A stretch of DNA of 64,000 nucleotides from Thiomicrorhabdus sp033238645 (GCA_033238645.1 BQXR01000007.1:1-64000); one strand, 5' to 3'; numbered from the stretch's first letter, positions 45,289-54,999 are shown. Numbers and translations: made by a program. Notes: generated by a model not told the origin, from the letters alone.

Positions 45289-45922
45289 TTTGACTCTCTA
45301 TTACTGATTTAAACTGTTGAACGATTGTATCAATTTGATTGAATTTTGTTTTGTAAGCATGCTGATTAACAATTAAACGTGAGCTAATCTTAGCAATTTG
45401 CTCCATTGGCACCAAACCATTAGCTCTTAACGTATTACCCGTATCTACTAGATCAACAATACGATCGGCTAAGTCGATTAAGGGGGCAATTTCCATAGAA
45501 CCATAAAGCTTTATAAGGTCAACCTGCTCGCCTTTCTCGGCATAGTAGGCTTGTGCTGACTTAAGATATTTAGTAGCAATCTTTAAACGGTGACCATGAG
45601 GCTTTTCAATTTCAGGCCCAGCAACCATTAGATTACACTTAGCAATTTCTAAGTCTAATAGCTCATAAATGTTATCAGTTGGCGCCTCCATCAAAACATC
45701 CTTACCAGCAACACCAATATCAGCGGCACCATGTGCAACATACGTCGGTGCATCCGTTGCTCTTACAATCAGCAAGCGAACATTTTCATTATTCGTAGGA
45801 ATAATTAATTTACGGCTTTTACTAGGATCCTCCAGAGGCTCTATACCTGCGGCTTCTAATAGCGGTAAAGTATCTTTATATATACGCCCTTTAGATAGGG
45901 CAATCGTTAATTGTTCATTCAT
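45281..45922 (-). CDS. hisG: ATP phosphoribosyltransferase HisG, short form
   Basis: A 213-residue catalytic HisG for the first step of histidine synthesis. Blocks: LTIALSKGRIYKDTLPLLEAAGIEP at the start, VAHGAADIGVAGKDVL, and VDLVDTGNTLRANGL. It lacks the C-terminal regulatory domain of the long form (about 300 residues), and short enzymes need the HisZ partner for activity and feedback control. hisZ is not in this window. It follows murA in the transcript and is coupled to hisD. Confidence 0.94.
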   Translation of the reverse strand: MNEQLTIALSKGRIYKDTLPLLEAAGIEPLEDPSKSRKLIIPTNNENVRLLIVRATDAPTYVAHGAADIGVAGKDVLMEAPTDNIYELLDLEIAKCNLMVAGPEIEKPHGHRLKIATKYLKSAQAYYAEKGEQVDLIKLYGSMEIAPLIDLADRIVDLVDTGNTLRANGLVPMEQIAKISSRLIVNQHAYKTKFNQIDTIVQQFKSVIESQNA

Positions 45923-46021
45923 AATTTATTTTCAAATATTTAATTTATTCGTAAAGGCTAAGCGATCAGTGCGTTAGCAGTAGAGTGAGGTGATAATGTC
46001 ATTACTCAAAGCCTTTCTAGA

Positions 46022-47284
46022 CTAATCCGTAATACGGTAAATATCCGCACCTACTTTGTGAAATTTTTCTTCTATTAATTCGTAACCACGGTCAATGTGA
46101 TAAACACGATTGACAACAGTCCCACCTTCCGCGACCAAGCCAGCTAATATCAAACTGGCTGAAGCACGTAGGTCTGTCGCCATAACGGGCGCACCATACA
46201 GCTTAGGAACGCCCTTGATATGAGCCGTATTACCATCAATGGTGATATCTGCCCCCATTCGAACTAATTCTGAAACATGCATAAAGCGATTTTCAAAAAT
46301 AGTCTCTTCAATGGTAGATTCTCCATCTGCCAAAGCATTCATAACTAAGAACTGCGCCTGCATATCCGTTGGAAATAGTGGATATGGATCCGTTACAATA
46401 TTAACGGGCTGTAACCTGCGGTTACGCATATCTAAAGTAATGGTATCTTCAGTGCAGGTGATTTCGGCACCCGCTTCTGTAAATTTCTCAAGTACAACGC
46501 CTAAATGCTCTGGGTTAACCTTTGTGACAGTTACCTTACTTTGCGTGACTGCTGCTGCTGCCAAATAAGTACCTGCTTCAATTCTATCGGGAATCACTGA
46601 ATACTCAACACCAACAAGACTTTCAACCCCTTCAACAACCAAGGTATCTGTTCCTAAACCAGTGATTTTAGCACCCATCTTATTCAGGAATTCAGCTAAG
46701 TCAGTTACTTCTGGTTCTCTTGCCGCATTTCTTAAGGTCGTTATTCCTTCTGCCAAAACAGCAGCCATTAATAAGTTTTCTGTCCCCGTCACAGTAACAG
46801 GACTCATATTAATATCAGCCCCTTGTAGTCTACCGTTCGATTTCGCAAGAATATAGCCCTGCTCAACTTCAATCTCTGCACCCATTTTTTTCATACCATT
46901 GATATGAATATCAACAGGACGAGAGCCAATTGCACAGCCACCTGGTAGAGAAACTTTTGCCTCACCAAAACGGGATAACAGAGGCCCTAAAGCTAAAATA
47001 GATGCACGCATGGTATTAACCAACTCATAGGGTGCTTCTTTCACAGTCACATCGGATGCATCTATTTCAATATTGAGGTATTCATCAAAGAGAATCTCGA
47101 CCCCCATTGAGGCCAACAATTGAATGGTCGTCGTCACGTCCATTAAATGCGGAACATTAGACAATGTAGTCGGCGTCTCAGCCAACAAACAGCCCATCAA
47201 AATAGGCAAAGCCGCATTTTTAGCGCCAGAAATTTCAATATTACCAGAGAGTCGACCCTGACACGCTACAACTAATTTATCCAT
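46022..47284 (-). CDS. murA: UDP-N-acetylglucosamine enolpyruvyltransferase MurA
   Basis: A 420-residue enzyme for the first committed step of peptidoglycan synthesis. The catalytic loop carries C117 (SLPGGCAIGSRPVD), the residue alkylated by fosfomycin, so no natural resistance substitution is present. The N-terminal GNIEISGAKNAALPIL and C-terminal DLRASASLILAGL blocks are conserved. It lies between ibaG and hisG, as in Pseudomonas and relatives. Confidence 0.96.
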   Translation of the reverse strand: MDKLVVACQGRLSGNIEISGAKNAALPILMGCLLAETPTTLSNVPHLMDVTTTIQLLASMGVEILFDEYLNIEIDASDVTVKEAPYELVNTMRASILALGPLLSRFGEAKVSLPGGCAIGSRPVDIHINGMKKMGAEIEVEQGYILAKSNGRLQGADINMSPVTVTGTENLLMAAVLAEGITTLRNAAREPEVTDLAEFLNKMGAKITGLGTDTLVVEGVESLVGVEYSVIPDRIEAGTYLAAAAVTQSKVTVTKVNPEHLGVVLEKFTEAGAEITCTEDTITLDMRNRRLQPVNIVTDPYPLFPTDMQAQFLVMNALADGESTIEETIFENRFMHVSELVRMGADITIDGNTAHIKGVPKLYGAPVMATDLRASASLILAGLVAEGGTVVNRVYHIDRGYELIEEKFHKVGADIYRITD

Positions 47285-47376
47285 ACCAACAACTTTAATC
47301 TATTCTAATTTGGTTTCTGGTCACTACTCACCTCAAAGGCTTTGATGATCCACACTCAACTTGTGATTTAATTGCT

Positions 47377-47601
47377 CTAAACTGACGCAACAACGGTTTT
47401 AATTGATAAGGCATGTAATTCACCACTATCAAATTGTGATTTAAAAACTTCTTTTACCATACGGTGCTGTTTTATCAATGGCAGACCCGCAAAGGAAGAG
47501 CTCGTAACAATCACAGAAAAATTGCACTCTTCACCATTTGTTTCAACACGTGATTCTGGAATCGCCGCTTCAATCATATTTTTAATTACACTAGGAGACA
47601 T
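47377..47601 (-). CDS. ibaG: BolA/IbaG family protein
   Basis: A 74-residue BolA-type protein of the short YrbA/IbaG branch: GEECNFSVIVTSSSFAGLPLIKQHRMVKEVF, then ELHALSIKTV. It partners with monothiol glutaredoxin in iron-sulfur trafficking. The place upstream of murA is the usual one for ibaG and distinguishes it from bolA at 339-635. Confidence 0.92.
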   Translation of the reverse strand: MSPSVIKNMIEAAIPESRVETNGEECNFSVIVTSSSFAGLPLIKQHRMVKEVFKSQFDSGELHALSIKTVVASV

Positions 47602-47620
47602 TTCTTCAACCCATAAAAAA

Positions 47621-48388
47621 TTATTGGCGTATTTTAACCCCTTTACGCAATAAAATCAGATTTATCGCAGAGATCAAAATTAAGAATAATATGGTTACCG
47701 ACAAACTTAAATAGACAGAGACATCAGACTGTTCAAAAAAACCGTAGCGAAAACCATCAACCATATAAAAAAACGGATTAAAGTGAGAAACCTTTTGCCA
47801 TGCACCTGGTAGCGCATGAATTGAGTAAAAAACACCACTCAAGAAGGTTAAAGGCATAATAACAAAGTTTTGGAATGCAGCAAGATGATCATATTTATCT
47901 GAAATAATCCCCGCTAGAACCCCTAAACCACCCATCATAGCAGCACTTAGCACCGCAAAAACAAGCACCCACAAAGGGGATTGCCAACTTAGGTCAAACC
48001 CAATCATACCTACCACAAGAATACTGACGCCAACTAAAATACCACGCACAATAGATGCCGCCACAAACGCGATATAAAATTCAAATGGGGAGATTGGGCT
48101 TAATAGTACAAATGATAGATTACCGTGCATTTTCGACTGAATCAGGCTCGATGAACTATTAGAAAATGCATTCTGTAAAATAGCCATCATGACCAAACCA
48201 GGAATCAAAAACTGGCTATAACTCAGGCCTGAATAGGTTTCAATCTGTGTTTCTAAAACCTGTCCAAACACAAGCAGATACAGCAGTGTTGCAACCACTG
48301 GTGCAAAAACAGTCTGTACAACGACAGAGTAAAAGCGGCGTACTTCTTTAATAAATAGCGCCCAACATCCGATCCAATTACTCTGCAT
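47621..48388 (-). CDS. yadH: ABC-2 type permease, YadH-like
   Basis: A 255-residue permease with six membrane helices and the ABC-2 exporter pattern (PGLVMMAILQNAF, FLSGVFYSIHALPGAWQKVSHFNPFFYMVDGFRYG). It pairs with the ATPase encoded just upstream, which it overlaps by one base. The substrate is unknown. The gene pair is inserted between mlaB and ibaG, an arrangement also seen in some marine gammaproteobacteria. Confidence 0.9.
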   Translation of the reverse strand: MQSNWIGCWALFIKEVRRFYSVVVQTVFAPVVATLLYLLVFGQVLETQIETYSGLSYSQFLIPGLVMMAILQNAFSNSSSSLIQSKMHGNLSFVLLSPISPFEFYIAFVAASIVRGILVGVSILVVGMIGFDLSWQSPLWVLVFAVLSAAMMGGLGVLAGIISDKYDHLAAFQNFVIMPLTFLSGVFYSIHALPGAWQKVSHFNPFFYMVDGFRYGFFEQSDVSVYLSLSVTILFLILISAINLILLRKGVKIRQ

Positions 48389-49311
48389 TACACTCTACCT
48401 TCTGATGTAAGATCCAGAAAAACCTCTTCCAGTGAAACATCTCTGCTACTAACATCTGAAACCTTCAACTGACTCTCATGCAACCATGATAATAGCTGTG
48501 TTAAAGAGGCTGTCTTCTCCAATTTAAAAACCAGACCATTTGGCTCTTTTTCAACCAGGCGTGCCTGTAAAGGGGTAATAAGCCCCCCTGCTGGTTCTGA
48601 TAAAGAGACACGCAAATAGCGATATGAGTGTCTTGAAAGTAGTGCTACGGTCGAATCTAAGGCTTTAATCTCACCTGATTGCATAATGGCCACTTTATCG
48701 CAAAGGGCTTCAGCCTCTTCAAGGTAGTGTGTAGTCAAAATAATAGTATGCCCCTGCTGATGTAACTCTCGGGTAAACTCCCAAAGTGTTTTTCGAAGTT
48801 CAACATCTACTCCCGCAGTTGGTTCATCTAAAACAAGCACCCTAGGACGATGTACTAGTGCCATTGCAATCAATACTCGTCGTTTCATACCGCCTGATAG
48901 CTGTGCTGTATTAGAGTCCGCTTTATCAGATAGGGCTAAACGCTCAAGTAACTCACCAATCCATGCTTTTTGCTCGGGGCCTTTTAAACCAAAATATCCT
49001 GACTGTAGCTCAAGTAACTCTTGGATAGAGAAAAAAGGATCTGCAATCAACTCTTGAGGTACTAAACCGAGTAAGCGACGTGCCTGTCGGTATGAACGAT
49101 CAACATCGTAACCTTGAATTTCAATACTACCCGATGTCGGAATTACTAACCCTGACATGGCGTTAATCAATGTTGACTTGCCTGCTCCATTTGGTCCCAA
49201 TAAACCAAAAAAAGCGCCCTCTTCTACTGAAAAAGAGACGCCTTTAAGAGCCATTAAGTTACCATACTGTTTTTTTACCTGGTTAAATTTAACCGCAGGA
49301 ACTTCTGACAT
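48388..49311 (-). CDS. yadG: ABC transporter ATPase, YadG-like
   Basis: A 307-residue ATPase with the Walker A motif GPNGAGKST, signature LSGGMKRRVLIAMAL, Walker B VLVLDEPTAGVD and H-loop TTHYLEEA, typical of exporters with an ABC-2 permease. A C-terminal regulatory segment follows (about 215-305). The frame has a GTG at 49317, but the ATG at 49311 has AAGGGTG just upstream, so I use it. A C6-TGCTGG motif is embedded (48583-48588). Confidence 0.92.
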   Translation of the reverse strand: MSEVPAVKFNQVKKQYGNLMALKGVSFSVEEGAFFGLLGPNGAGKSTLINAMSGLVIPTSGSIEIQGYDVDRSYRQARRLLGLVPQELIADPFFSIQELLELQSGYFGLKGPEQKAWIGELLERLALSDKADSNTAQLSGGMKRRVLIAMALVHRPRVLVLDEPTAGVDVELRKTLWEFTRELHQQGHTIILTTHYLEEAEALCDKVAIMQSGEIKALDSTVALLSRHSYRYLRVSLSEPAGGLITPLQARLVEKEPNGLVFKLEKTASLTQLLSWLHESQLKVSDVSSRDVSLEEVFLDLTSEGRV

Positions 49312-49379
49312 CTTCACCCTTTATATAAATAATGACTGACTTAATAGCCTGTTTTCTACAGTGCTTTTATTGCCTAAAG

Positions 49380-49661
49380 CTAAACTACTACTACGACCGA
49401 CTCTAAATCATAAAGCTGAATTAAGGTTAGAATTTCAGGCGGTGCATTTTTAACCCCAATGGTTGCTTTGGTGATAGTTGACCAAGTTAATAACAGTGCT
49501 AAAGCCGCACTATCCACTTGAGTAACCTGTGAAAAATCAACCATAAGAACAGGTAGACTAAGTAATCCTTTTGATTTTATTAACGTTGGAATTGTTTCGA
49601 GCGTCACCGTTTCAGGTAGTACAACAAGACCCTCTTCTGCTGACCAGTCTAACTTAGACAT
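49380..49661 (-). CDS. mlaB: STAS-domain protein MlaB
   Basis: A 93-residue single STAS domain (LMVDFSQVTQVDSAALALLLTW near the middle, with the conserved DSAALALL helix start). In the Mla system MlaB binds the MlaF ATPase and controls complex activity. It follows mlaC by about 50 bases. Confidence 0.9.
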   Translation of the reverse strand: MSKLDWSAEEGLVVLPETVTLETIPTLIKSKGLLSLPVLMVDFSQVTQVDSAALALLLTWSTITKATIGVKNAPPEILTLIQLYDLESVVVVV

Positions 49662-49709
49662 AAAAAATCAACCTTTTTTATACTCACAATCAAATCAATT
49701 CGATACACG

Positions 49710-50348
49710 CTAATTACTGCCACTTAGTACAAGATTTTTCTTCTGCATCTCTGCTATCACCGCATCAATACCTTTTTTAGAAAAATCTGATCCATAAGCT
49801 TTACGATAATTTAGCAACATGCTAATCCCTTCAATCGCTACATCATAAAGCATCCAATGATTGACCTTTTTATTCAAATAAGCACGGTAAACCACATCAG
49901 TTCTATTACCATCAGATTGTGTCACTACCGAAGCAATGGTAGCTCGCCCAGGTTTAGTCTCTTTTGCTGGCCTAACAACCACATCCTCAATCTGTAGCTT
50001 CAATAGACTTTTAGAGTATGAACGAATCAATGTATTGGAAAACACCTCCACAAAATCACCCTGCTGCTGCTCTGAAGCAGTTCGCCAATACTTACCCATT
50101 ACATACCGTGCCATCTTTTTAGTATCAAGATAAGGAAGCACATACTCATTGGCAAACTGCTTAACACTCGCTGGGTGGCTTTCAAGCTCCTCTCGCCTCT
50201 CATTGATCGTTGAAACTAAAACCTGCGAAAGCACTAAGACCATTTTGCCAGGGTCATCGCGAGGAATCGTTTCCGCGAATAACTGCATTGAGAACAGTAG
50301 AACAATCCCACCCAATAGAGCAGTAATGATCTTTTGATTTCTAAGCAT
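49710..50348 (-). CDS. mlaC: Periplasmic phospholipid carrier MlaC
   Basis: A soluble periplasmic shuttle of the Mla retrograde phospholipid pathway, 212 residues, with signal peptide 1-25 (to LFAE). Family blocks: FANEYVLPYLDTKKMARYVMGKYWR and the C-terminal GISMLLNYRKAYGSDFSKKGIDAVI. AAGGAT overlaps too closely with the ATG at 50354 but is well spaced from the ATG at 50348, which I use. Confidence 0.94.
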   Translation of the reverse strand: MLRNQKIITALLGGIVLLFSMQLFAETIPRDDPGKMVLVLSQVLVSTINERREELESHPASVKQFANEYVLPYLDTKKMARYVMGKYWRTASEQQQGDFVEVFSNTLIRSYSKSLLKLQIEDVVVRPAKETKPGRATIASVVTQSDGNRTDVVYRAYLNKKVNHWMLYDVAIEGISMLLNYRKAYGSDFSKKGIDAVIAEMQKKNLVLSGSN

Positions 50349-50360
50349 ATTCATATCCTT

Positions 50361-50825
50361 CTATTCACTGTCACTAAATTTAACTAGAAACTGACCAATC
50401 AACTCTTCTAATACAATCGCAGACTGTGTCATCTCAATTTCAGATCCTTGCTCTAAAAACTCTTCATCACCACCAGGCTCTAGACCGATATACTGATCAC
50501 CTAATAGCCCTGAGGTTAATATTGAGGCTGAGGTATCATAAGGTAACTCATTAAAACCTTCATCAATTGCCATATTAACGCGTGCTTTATATGAAGAACG
50601 ATCAATCTCAATCGCTGTGATACGGCCAATGACCACACCACTCAATTTAATGGGCGCTCTCACCTTTAAGCCACCGATATTTTCAAACAAAGCACTCACT
50701 TCATAAGTTGGTTTCTCTTTCCAACCGCTAAAATTACTCACCTGAAAGGCGATTGCTGCAAGCGCAATCAAACTCATCAAAACAAATGTACCCACCCATA
50801 TCTCAATTTTAGTCTGTCTTTTCAT
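50361..50825 (-). CDS. mlaD: MCE-domain lipid-binding protein MlaD
   Basis: A 154-residue protein with one N-terminal membrane helix (about 9-28) and an MCE domain (about 40-118, ending in LGDQYIGLEPGG). MlaD forms a hexameric ring on MlaE and passes lipid to or from MlaC. It is close to the E. coli length, with a short acidic tail. Confidence 0.95.
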   Translation of the reverse strand: MKRQTKIEIWVGTFVLMSLIALAAIAFQVSNFSGWKEKPTYEVSALFENIGGLKVRAPIKLSGVVIGRITAIEIDRSSYKARVNMAIDEGFNELPYDTSASILTSGLLGDQYIGLEPGGDEEFLEQGSEIEMTQSAIVLEELIGQFLVKFSDSE

Positions 50826-50867
50826 GACTGTAAAATTCCTGCTTTATCCATTTTAATTTTGTATTAA

Positions 50868-51656
50868 TTAGTTAAACATTATCGACGTTAAAATAAAGTC
50901 TAACCCTAGAACACCTAACGAGGAGTGAACGACCGTTCTGGTCGTCGCGCCACTAACCCCTTCAGAAGTTGGTATTGCGTCATAGCCCTGAAATAGAGAG
51001 ATAATTGCAATCAAAATACCAAATGCAATTGACTTAATAATACCGTTTACCACATCATCTCGCCAATCAACATGACTATGCATCTGTGACCAAAAAGCAC
51101 CTTCATCTACGCCCAACCAACCAACTGAGACCAGATAACCCCCTAATATACCTAAGCCAGTGAACAACAGAGTTAACAGCGGTAGAGTGATTATGGCTGC
51201 CAAAAAACGCGGTGCATAAACAAACTTTAACGGGTCAATAGCCATCATCTCTAAGGCTGAGATCTGCTCTGTAGAGCGCATTAGACCAATCTCTGCCGTC
51301 AAAGCAGAACCTGCTCGACCCGCAAAGAGAAGTGCTGCGACAACCGGGCCAAGTTCACGCAACAGTGATAGCGCCGTCATGGTTCCCACAGCCTCTTCCG
51401 AGTTATAGTCCACTAAAACATTATAGCCTTGTAAACTGAGTACCATTCCAACAAAAAAACCCGCCGTTAAAATAATCGGCAGCGATAACACACCAGTAAA
51501 ATAGATCTGTTTTAACAATAGATCAAGGCGTAGAATCGCACTTGGAGAGGCCGATAAAATAGCTGCTATAAACATCCCCCCCCTGCCCAAAACTGCAACA
51601 CGCTCAATTATGTTAGCCCCTATCTGCTGCGACTTGCCTAAAAAGTAACCAATCAT
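50868..51656 (-). CDS. mlaE: Phospholipid ABC permease MlaE
   Basis: A 262-residue permease of the MlaE/TTG2B family with five helices (FFVGMVLSLQGYNVLVDYNSEEAVGTM, ELGPVVAALLFAGRAGSALTAEIG, MRSTEQISALEMMAIDPL). It overlaps mlaF by ATGA. A C8-TGC motif (51576-51583) encodes GRGG at about residues 25-28. Confidence 0.95.
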   Translation of the reverse strand: MIGYFLGKSQQIGANIIERVAVLGRGGMFIAAILSASPSAILRLDLLLKQIYFTGVLSLPIILTAGFFVGMVLSLQGYNVLVDYNSEEAVGTMTALSLLRELGPVVAALLFAGRAGSALTAEIGLMRSTEQISALEMMAIDPLKFVYAPRFLAAIITLPLLTLLFTGLGILGGYLVSVGWLGVDEGAFWSQMHSHVDWRDDVVNGIIKSIAFGILIAIISLFQGYDAIPTSEGVSGATTRTVVHSSLGVLGLDFILTSIMFN

Positions 51657-52480
51657 GATTGCCCACCTTTTTTAATACCAAACTGACTTAAATCATCTGA
51701 ATAAGGTTCTTTAGAAAAATGAAAAGGCACAGGCCCGTCAGGTAATCCATTAATAAATTGATTTACATAGCCTGTTGGCTCTTTCAATAACTCTTCACGA
51801 GTACCCTGCGCAACCATCTTCCCTTCAGAAATAACGCAGACATAATCTGCAATCGACAGGACTTCATCCACATCGTGAGAGACCACAACACTGGTTAAGC
51901 CTAAGCTATCATTCAACTTTTGAATCAACTCAACCAACACACCCATGGTAATTGGATCTTGCCCAACAAATGGCTCATCATAAAAGATCATCTCAGGATC
52001 TAATGCGATACCACGTGCCAAAGCGACTCTTCGAGACATTCCCCCAGACAACTCAGAAGGCATTAAGTCTCTTGCGCCTCTTAAGCCAACGGCCTGTAGC
52101 TTCATTAAGACTAAAGCGTAAATCACCTCTTCAGGTAATTTGGTATGCTCTCGTAATGGAAAAGCCACATTATCAAAAACATTCAGATCCGTTAATAGAG
52201 CACCACTTTGAAACAGCATGCCCATTTTGCGCCTTAGCTGATAGATTTTTTTACGTGATAGCTGGTGAACATTTAGTCCCTCAACAAAGATTTCACCTGA
52301 GTCGGGTACTAACTGTCCCGCAATCAATTTAAGCAGCGTGGTTTTACCACTACCGCTTGGCCCCATAATCGCGGTGATTTTTCCCTTTGGAATAGACAAG
52401 GTAATATTGTCAAAGATCACTCGTTTACCACGAGAAAAGCAAAGGTTTTTTATTTCTATTAAGGTTTCTGATGATTCCAT
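51653..52480 (-). CDS. mlaF: Phospholipid ABC ATPase MlaF
   Basis: A 275-residue ATPase with the Walker A motif GPSGSGKTT, signature LSGGMSRRVALARGIAL, Walker B MIFYDEPFVGQDP and H-loop VVSHDVDEV. It drives the MlaFEDB complex that maintains outer-membrane lipid asymmetry. It heads the leftward block mlaFEDCB-yadGH-ibaG-murA-hisGD, which appears to be one long transcriptional region of eleven genes. Confidence 0.95.
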   Translation of the reverse strand: MESSETLIEIKNLCFSRGKRVIFDNITLSIPKGKITAIMGPSGSGKTTLLKLIAGQLVPDSGEIFVEGLNVHQLSRKKIYQLRRKMGMLFQSGALLTDLNVFDNVAFPLREHTKLPEEVIYALVLMKLQAVGLRGARDLMPSELSGGMSRRVALARGIALDPEMIFYDEPFVGQDPITMGVLVELIQKLNDSLGLTSVVVSHDVDEVLSIADYVCVISEGKMVAQGTREELLKEPTGYVNQFINGLPDGPVPFHFSKEPYSDDLSQFGIKKGGQS

Positions 52481-52561
52481 ACTTTCACTATTACTTGATC
52501 AGCTTTCACTCATCTTAAATTAGTCGACTTAAAAACATTCAATCCAAGTCGATTCACTTGA

Positions 52562-53200
52562 CTACAAGCCCAACAGTTCACTAACCGTTTTTAAATTGAT
52601 AACCTGTGCCATATCAACCGAGTCACCACCGACAACTAGAGGCGCTCCAGCAACTTTTACGGGTAAAAAGGCTGCAAAATCTCTTAATATTGCTGCTTGT
52701 TCTCGGCCGTCTTCTGGTAATTCAGCCAGATAGCCAAGCGGGCTACCTGACATATGTAAGCCATTATATTGCCAAGACCAGCCAGGTAAAGTGAAATTTT
52801 GCGAGATTAGTGTAACGGGCAAACCTGCAATACGGGTATTGGAGAAAGCTTTATCACTCCAAATAACTACCCCTTTAGTACTCGCACCTACACAACTTAC
52901 AATCTTTTTCAAGTGTGTAATTTGAGTTTGATTCAAGTCACCTTGCACAGCAAAAAACATCGAGAACTCATTCTCAATACTCTCAACAATCTCATCTAAA
53001 TCAGATTCAGACCAAGCTAGCCAATCTGACATAGGCACCAGAACAACCCTAAATGCATTTGCAAAGTAATCTAGCTGCCACTCTGCGGGCAGATCACTCG
53101 GATAAAACACTTCCGACCAATTACTGTGTTGCCAACCATAGGTGCCTATCTGTATATTTTCCAAGAGCTTTTCCCATAAGGGTACTTTAATTAAAAGCAT
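52562..53200 (-). CDS. DUF72-like protein, short
   Basis: A 212-residue protein whose N-terminus (IQIGTYGWQHSNWSEVFYPSDLP, residues 16-38) matches the opening of DUF72/YecE TIM-barrel proteins. The remainder is more diverged and shorter than the usual 240-300 residues. No function is established for DUF72. It is leftward, 80 bases upstream of mlaF, and could be the first gene of that transcript. The ribosome site is weak. Confidence 0.6.
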   Translation of the reverse strand: MLLIKVPLWEKLLENIQIGTYGWQHSNWSEVFYPSDLPAEWQLDYFANAFRVVLVPMSDWLAWSESDLDEIVESIENEFSMFFAVQGDLNQTQITHLKKIVSCVGASTKGVVIWSDKAFSNTRIAGLPVTLISQNFTLPGWSWQYNGLHMSGSPLGYLAELPEDGREQAAILRDFAAFLPVKVAGAPLVVGGDSVDMAQVINLKTVSELLGL

Positions 53201-53386
53201 ATCTTAGCTTTAGTACCGACAATTTACAGGTTTAAAACCCATTATTATCCTCATTAAGATAAAAATATGCTGCAACCCTCATAAAATACGCACTACGTCT
53301 TATAAAGAATTTCTATTTACCTTACTCTTTCCGTTATAATTGCGCACACATTTTTTATCCTTAAAACGGACGAGCGTTCAGCGAAC

Positions 53387-54373
53387 ATGACAACCTCTTT
53401 AATTCTTCCCTGCATTGTTTTACTCATCGGCCTAGCATTCTTAGTTTGGAGCTCAGATATTTTTATTGATGGAGCTGCCAGCATCTCAACTCACATGAAT
53501 ATCTCGCCGTTAGTGATAGGTGTTGTGGTTTTAGGGTTTGGTACTTCAATGCCTGAGGTAGTGGTTGCAACCTTAGCCTCCTTAGATAATAGCCCAGGGC
53601 TTGCCATTGGTAATGCCGTTGGTTCCAATATTGCCAATATCGCCCTTGTTCTTGGTGTGGCAGCCATCATTGCACCTATCGTTGTAAAATCATCCATTCT
53701 AAAAAGAGAGCTTCCTCTGTTAGTCGCCATCTCGTTAGGAGCCTATGCACTGGTATTAGATGGTGAACTTAGCTTTACAGACGGAATAATTTTAGTCGTT
53801 GCTTTAATCTTGGTGATGACATGGATGATCAAAGCCAATAAATCAATTGATCCTGCTGATCCTATGGCCAACGAGACCATTAGCGAAGTAGATTCACACC
53901 CTGGCCTTAGTATGAAAAAGAGTATCATCTACTTGATTGGAGGCCTGGTCATTTTAATGGTCAGTGCCAAAATGATGGTTTGGGGTGCGGTGGAAATTGC
54001 ACACGCTTTTGAAGTACCAGAAGTCATTATCGGCTTGACCATTATCGCTATCGGAACCAGCCTACCTGAATTAGCCGCTGCTATTTCTGCCGCTCGTAAA
54101 AATGAAGCCGACCTAATGATTGGTAATATTGTTGGCTCTAACATGTTTAATATTCTAGCGGTACTTGCAGTACCTGCTTTGCTTGCTCCTTCAGTACTAA
54201 ATAAAGATATTCTCTCTCTCGATATGCCTATCATGCTGCTATTTACATTTATCATGCTCATATTCGCACTGCCTAGAAAAGGTAAGGCTGTCATTAGCTC
54301 CGCTAAAGGCTTTTTACTTACCTTCGGTTTTGTGGCATATTTAGTCATGCTTTACTTCCGTACAGTCGCATAA
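53387..54373 (+). CDS. Calcium/sodium antiporter, CaCA family (YrbG-like)
   Basis: A 328-residue, ten-helix exchanger with the two inverted alpha repeats of the CaCA family: GFGTSMPEVVVATLASLDNSPGLAIGNAVGSNIANIALVLG and IAIGTSLPELAAAISAARKNEADLMIGNIVGSNMFNILAVLA. A TATAAT at 53335-53340 is a likely -10. It lies where E. coli has yrbG, between the divergent mla block and kdsC. ATG at 53387 follows a GGACGAGCG stretch. Confidence 0.92.
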   Translation: MTTSLILPCIVLLIGLAFLVWSSDIFIDGAASISTHMNISPLVIGVVVLGFGTSMPEVVVATLASLDNSPGLAIGNAVGSNIANIALVLGVAAIIAPIVVKSSILKRELPLLVAISLGAYALVLDGELSFTDGIILVVALILVMTWMIKANKSIDPADPMANETISEVDSHPGLSMKKSIIYLIGGLVILMVSAKMMVWGAVEIAHAFEVPEVIIGLTIIAIGTSLPELAAAISAARKNEADLMIGNIVGSNMFNILAVLAVPALLAPSVLNKDILSLDMPIMLLFTFIMLIFALPRKGKAVISSAKGFLLTFGFVAYLVMLYFRTVA

Positions 54374-54431
54374 TCAATACAACTTTTAGGTTATAGGCAA
54401 CAATAAGAATCATCATTTAAGAGGTTTGAAC

Positions 54432-54974
54432 ATGAACATCCCTGAGCATATTGCAGAAAAAGCTAAAAAAATTAAATTAATGATTTTAGATGTGGATGGT
54501 GTTCTTACTGATAACACCCTGATCTATAGTGATGATGGTCTTGAGTCTAAAGCATTCAATACGCGTGACGGACATGGCATGGTCTTGCTACAAAAAAGCC
54601 AAGTCAATATCGGCATCATTACTGGCCGTAAGTCACAGCTAGTGACTAACCGCATGAAAGATCTAAAAGTAAAATATGTTTACCAAGGTGTTCCAGACAA
54701 ACTGCCTACTTTTTTAAAGCTAGTCGATGAGCTAGGATTAGCCTTAGATGAGATTGCCTATATTGGTGATGATATTCTTGACCTACCTATTTTAATGCGT
54801 ATTGGCCTTGCTATTACGCCTGCGGATGGAGATGATGAAGTTAAGCCACGAGTTGACTACATCTCGCCCTACAATGGAGGGCGTGGCTGCGTTAGAGAAG
54901 CTTGTGAAATCATTATGCGTTCACAAAATAGCTGGCAACAACACATGGATTTCTTTTTAAGAGATTTAACTTAA
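54432..54974 (+). CDS. kdsC: 3-deoxy-D-manno-octulosonate 8-phosphate phosphatase KdsC
   Basis: A 180-residue HAD phosphatase that frees Kdo for lipopolysaccharide core synthesis. HAD motifs: LDVDGVLTDN (about 17-26), IITGRKS, and YIGDDILDLP. The frame has a TTG at 54426, but AAGAGG lies 7-8 bases before the ATG at 54432. kdsD, usually between yrbG and kdsC, is absent from this place. Confidence 0.95.
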   Translation: MNIPEHIAEKAKKIKLMILDVDGVLTDNTLIYSDDGLESKAFNTRDGHGMVLLQKSQVNIGIITGRKSQLVTNRMKDLKVKYVYQGVPDKLPTFLKLVDELGLALDEIAYIGDDILDLPILMRIGLAITPADGDDEVKPRVDYISPYNGGRGCVREACEIIMRSQNSWQQHMDFFLRDLT

Positions 54975-54999
54975 TTCGACCCTAACCTAAGGTTGTGCC

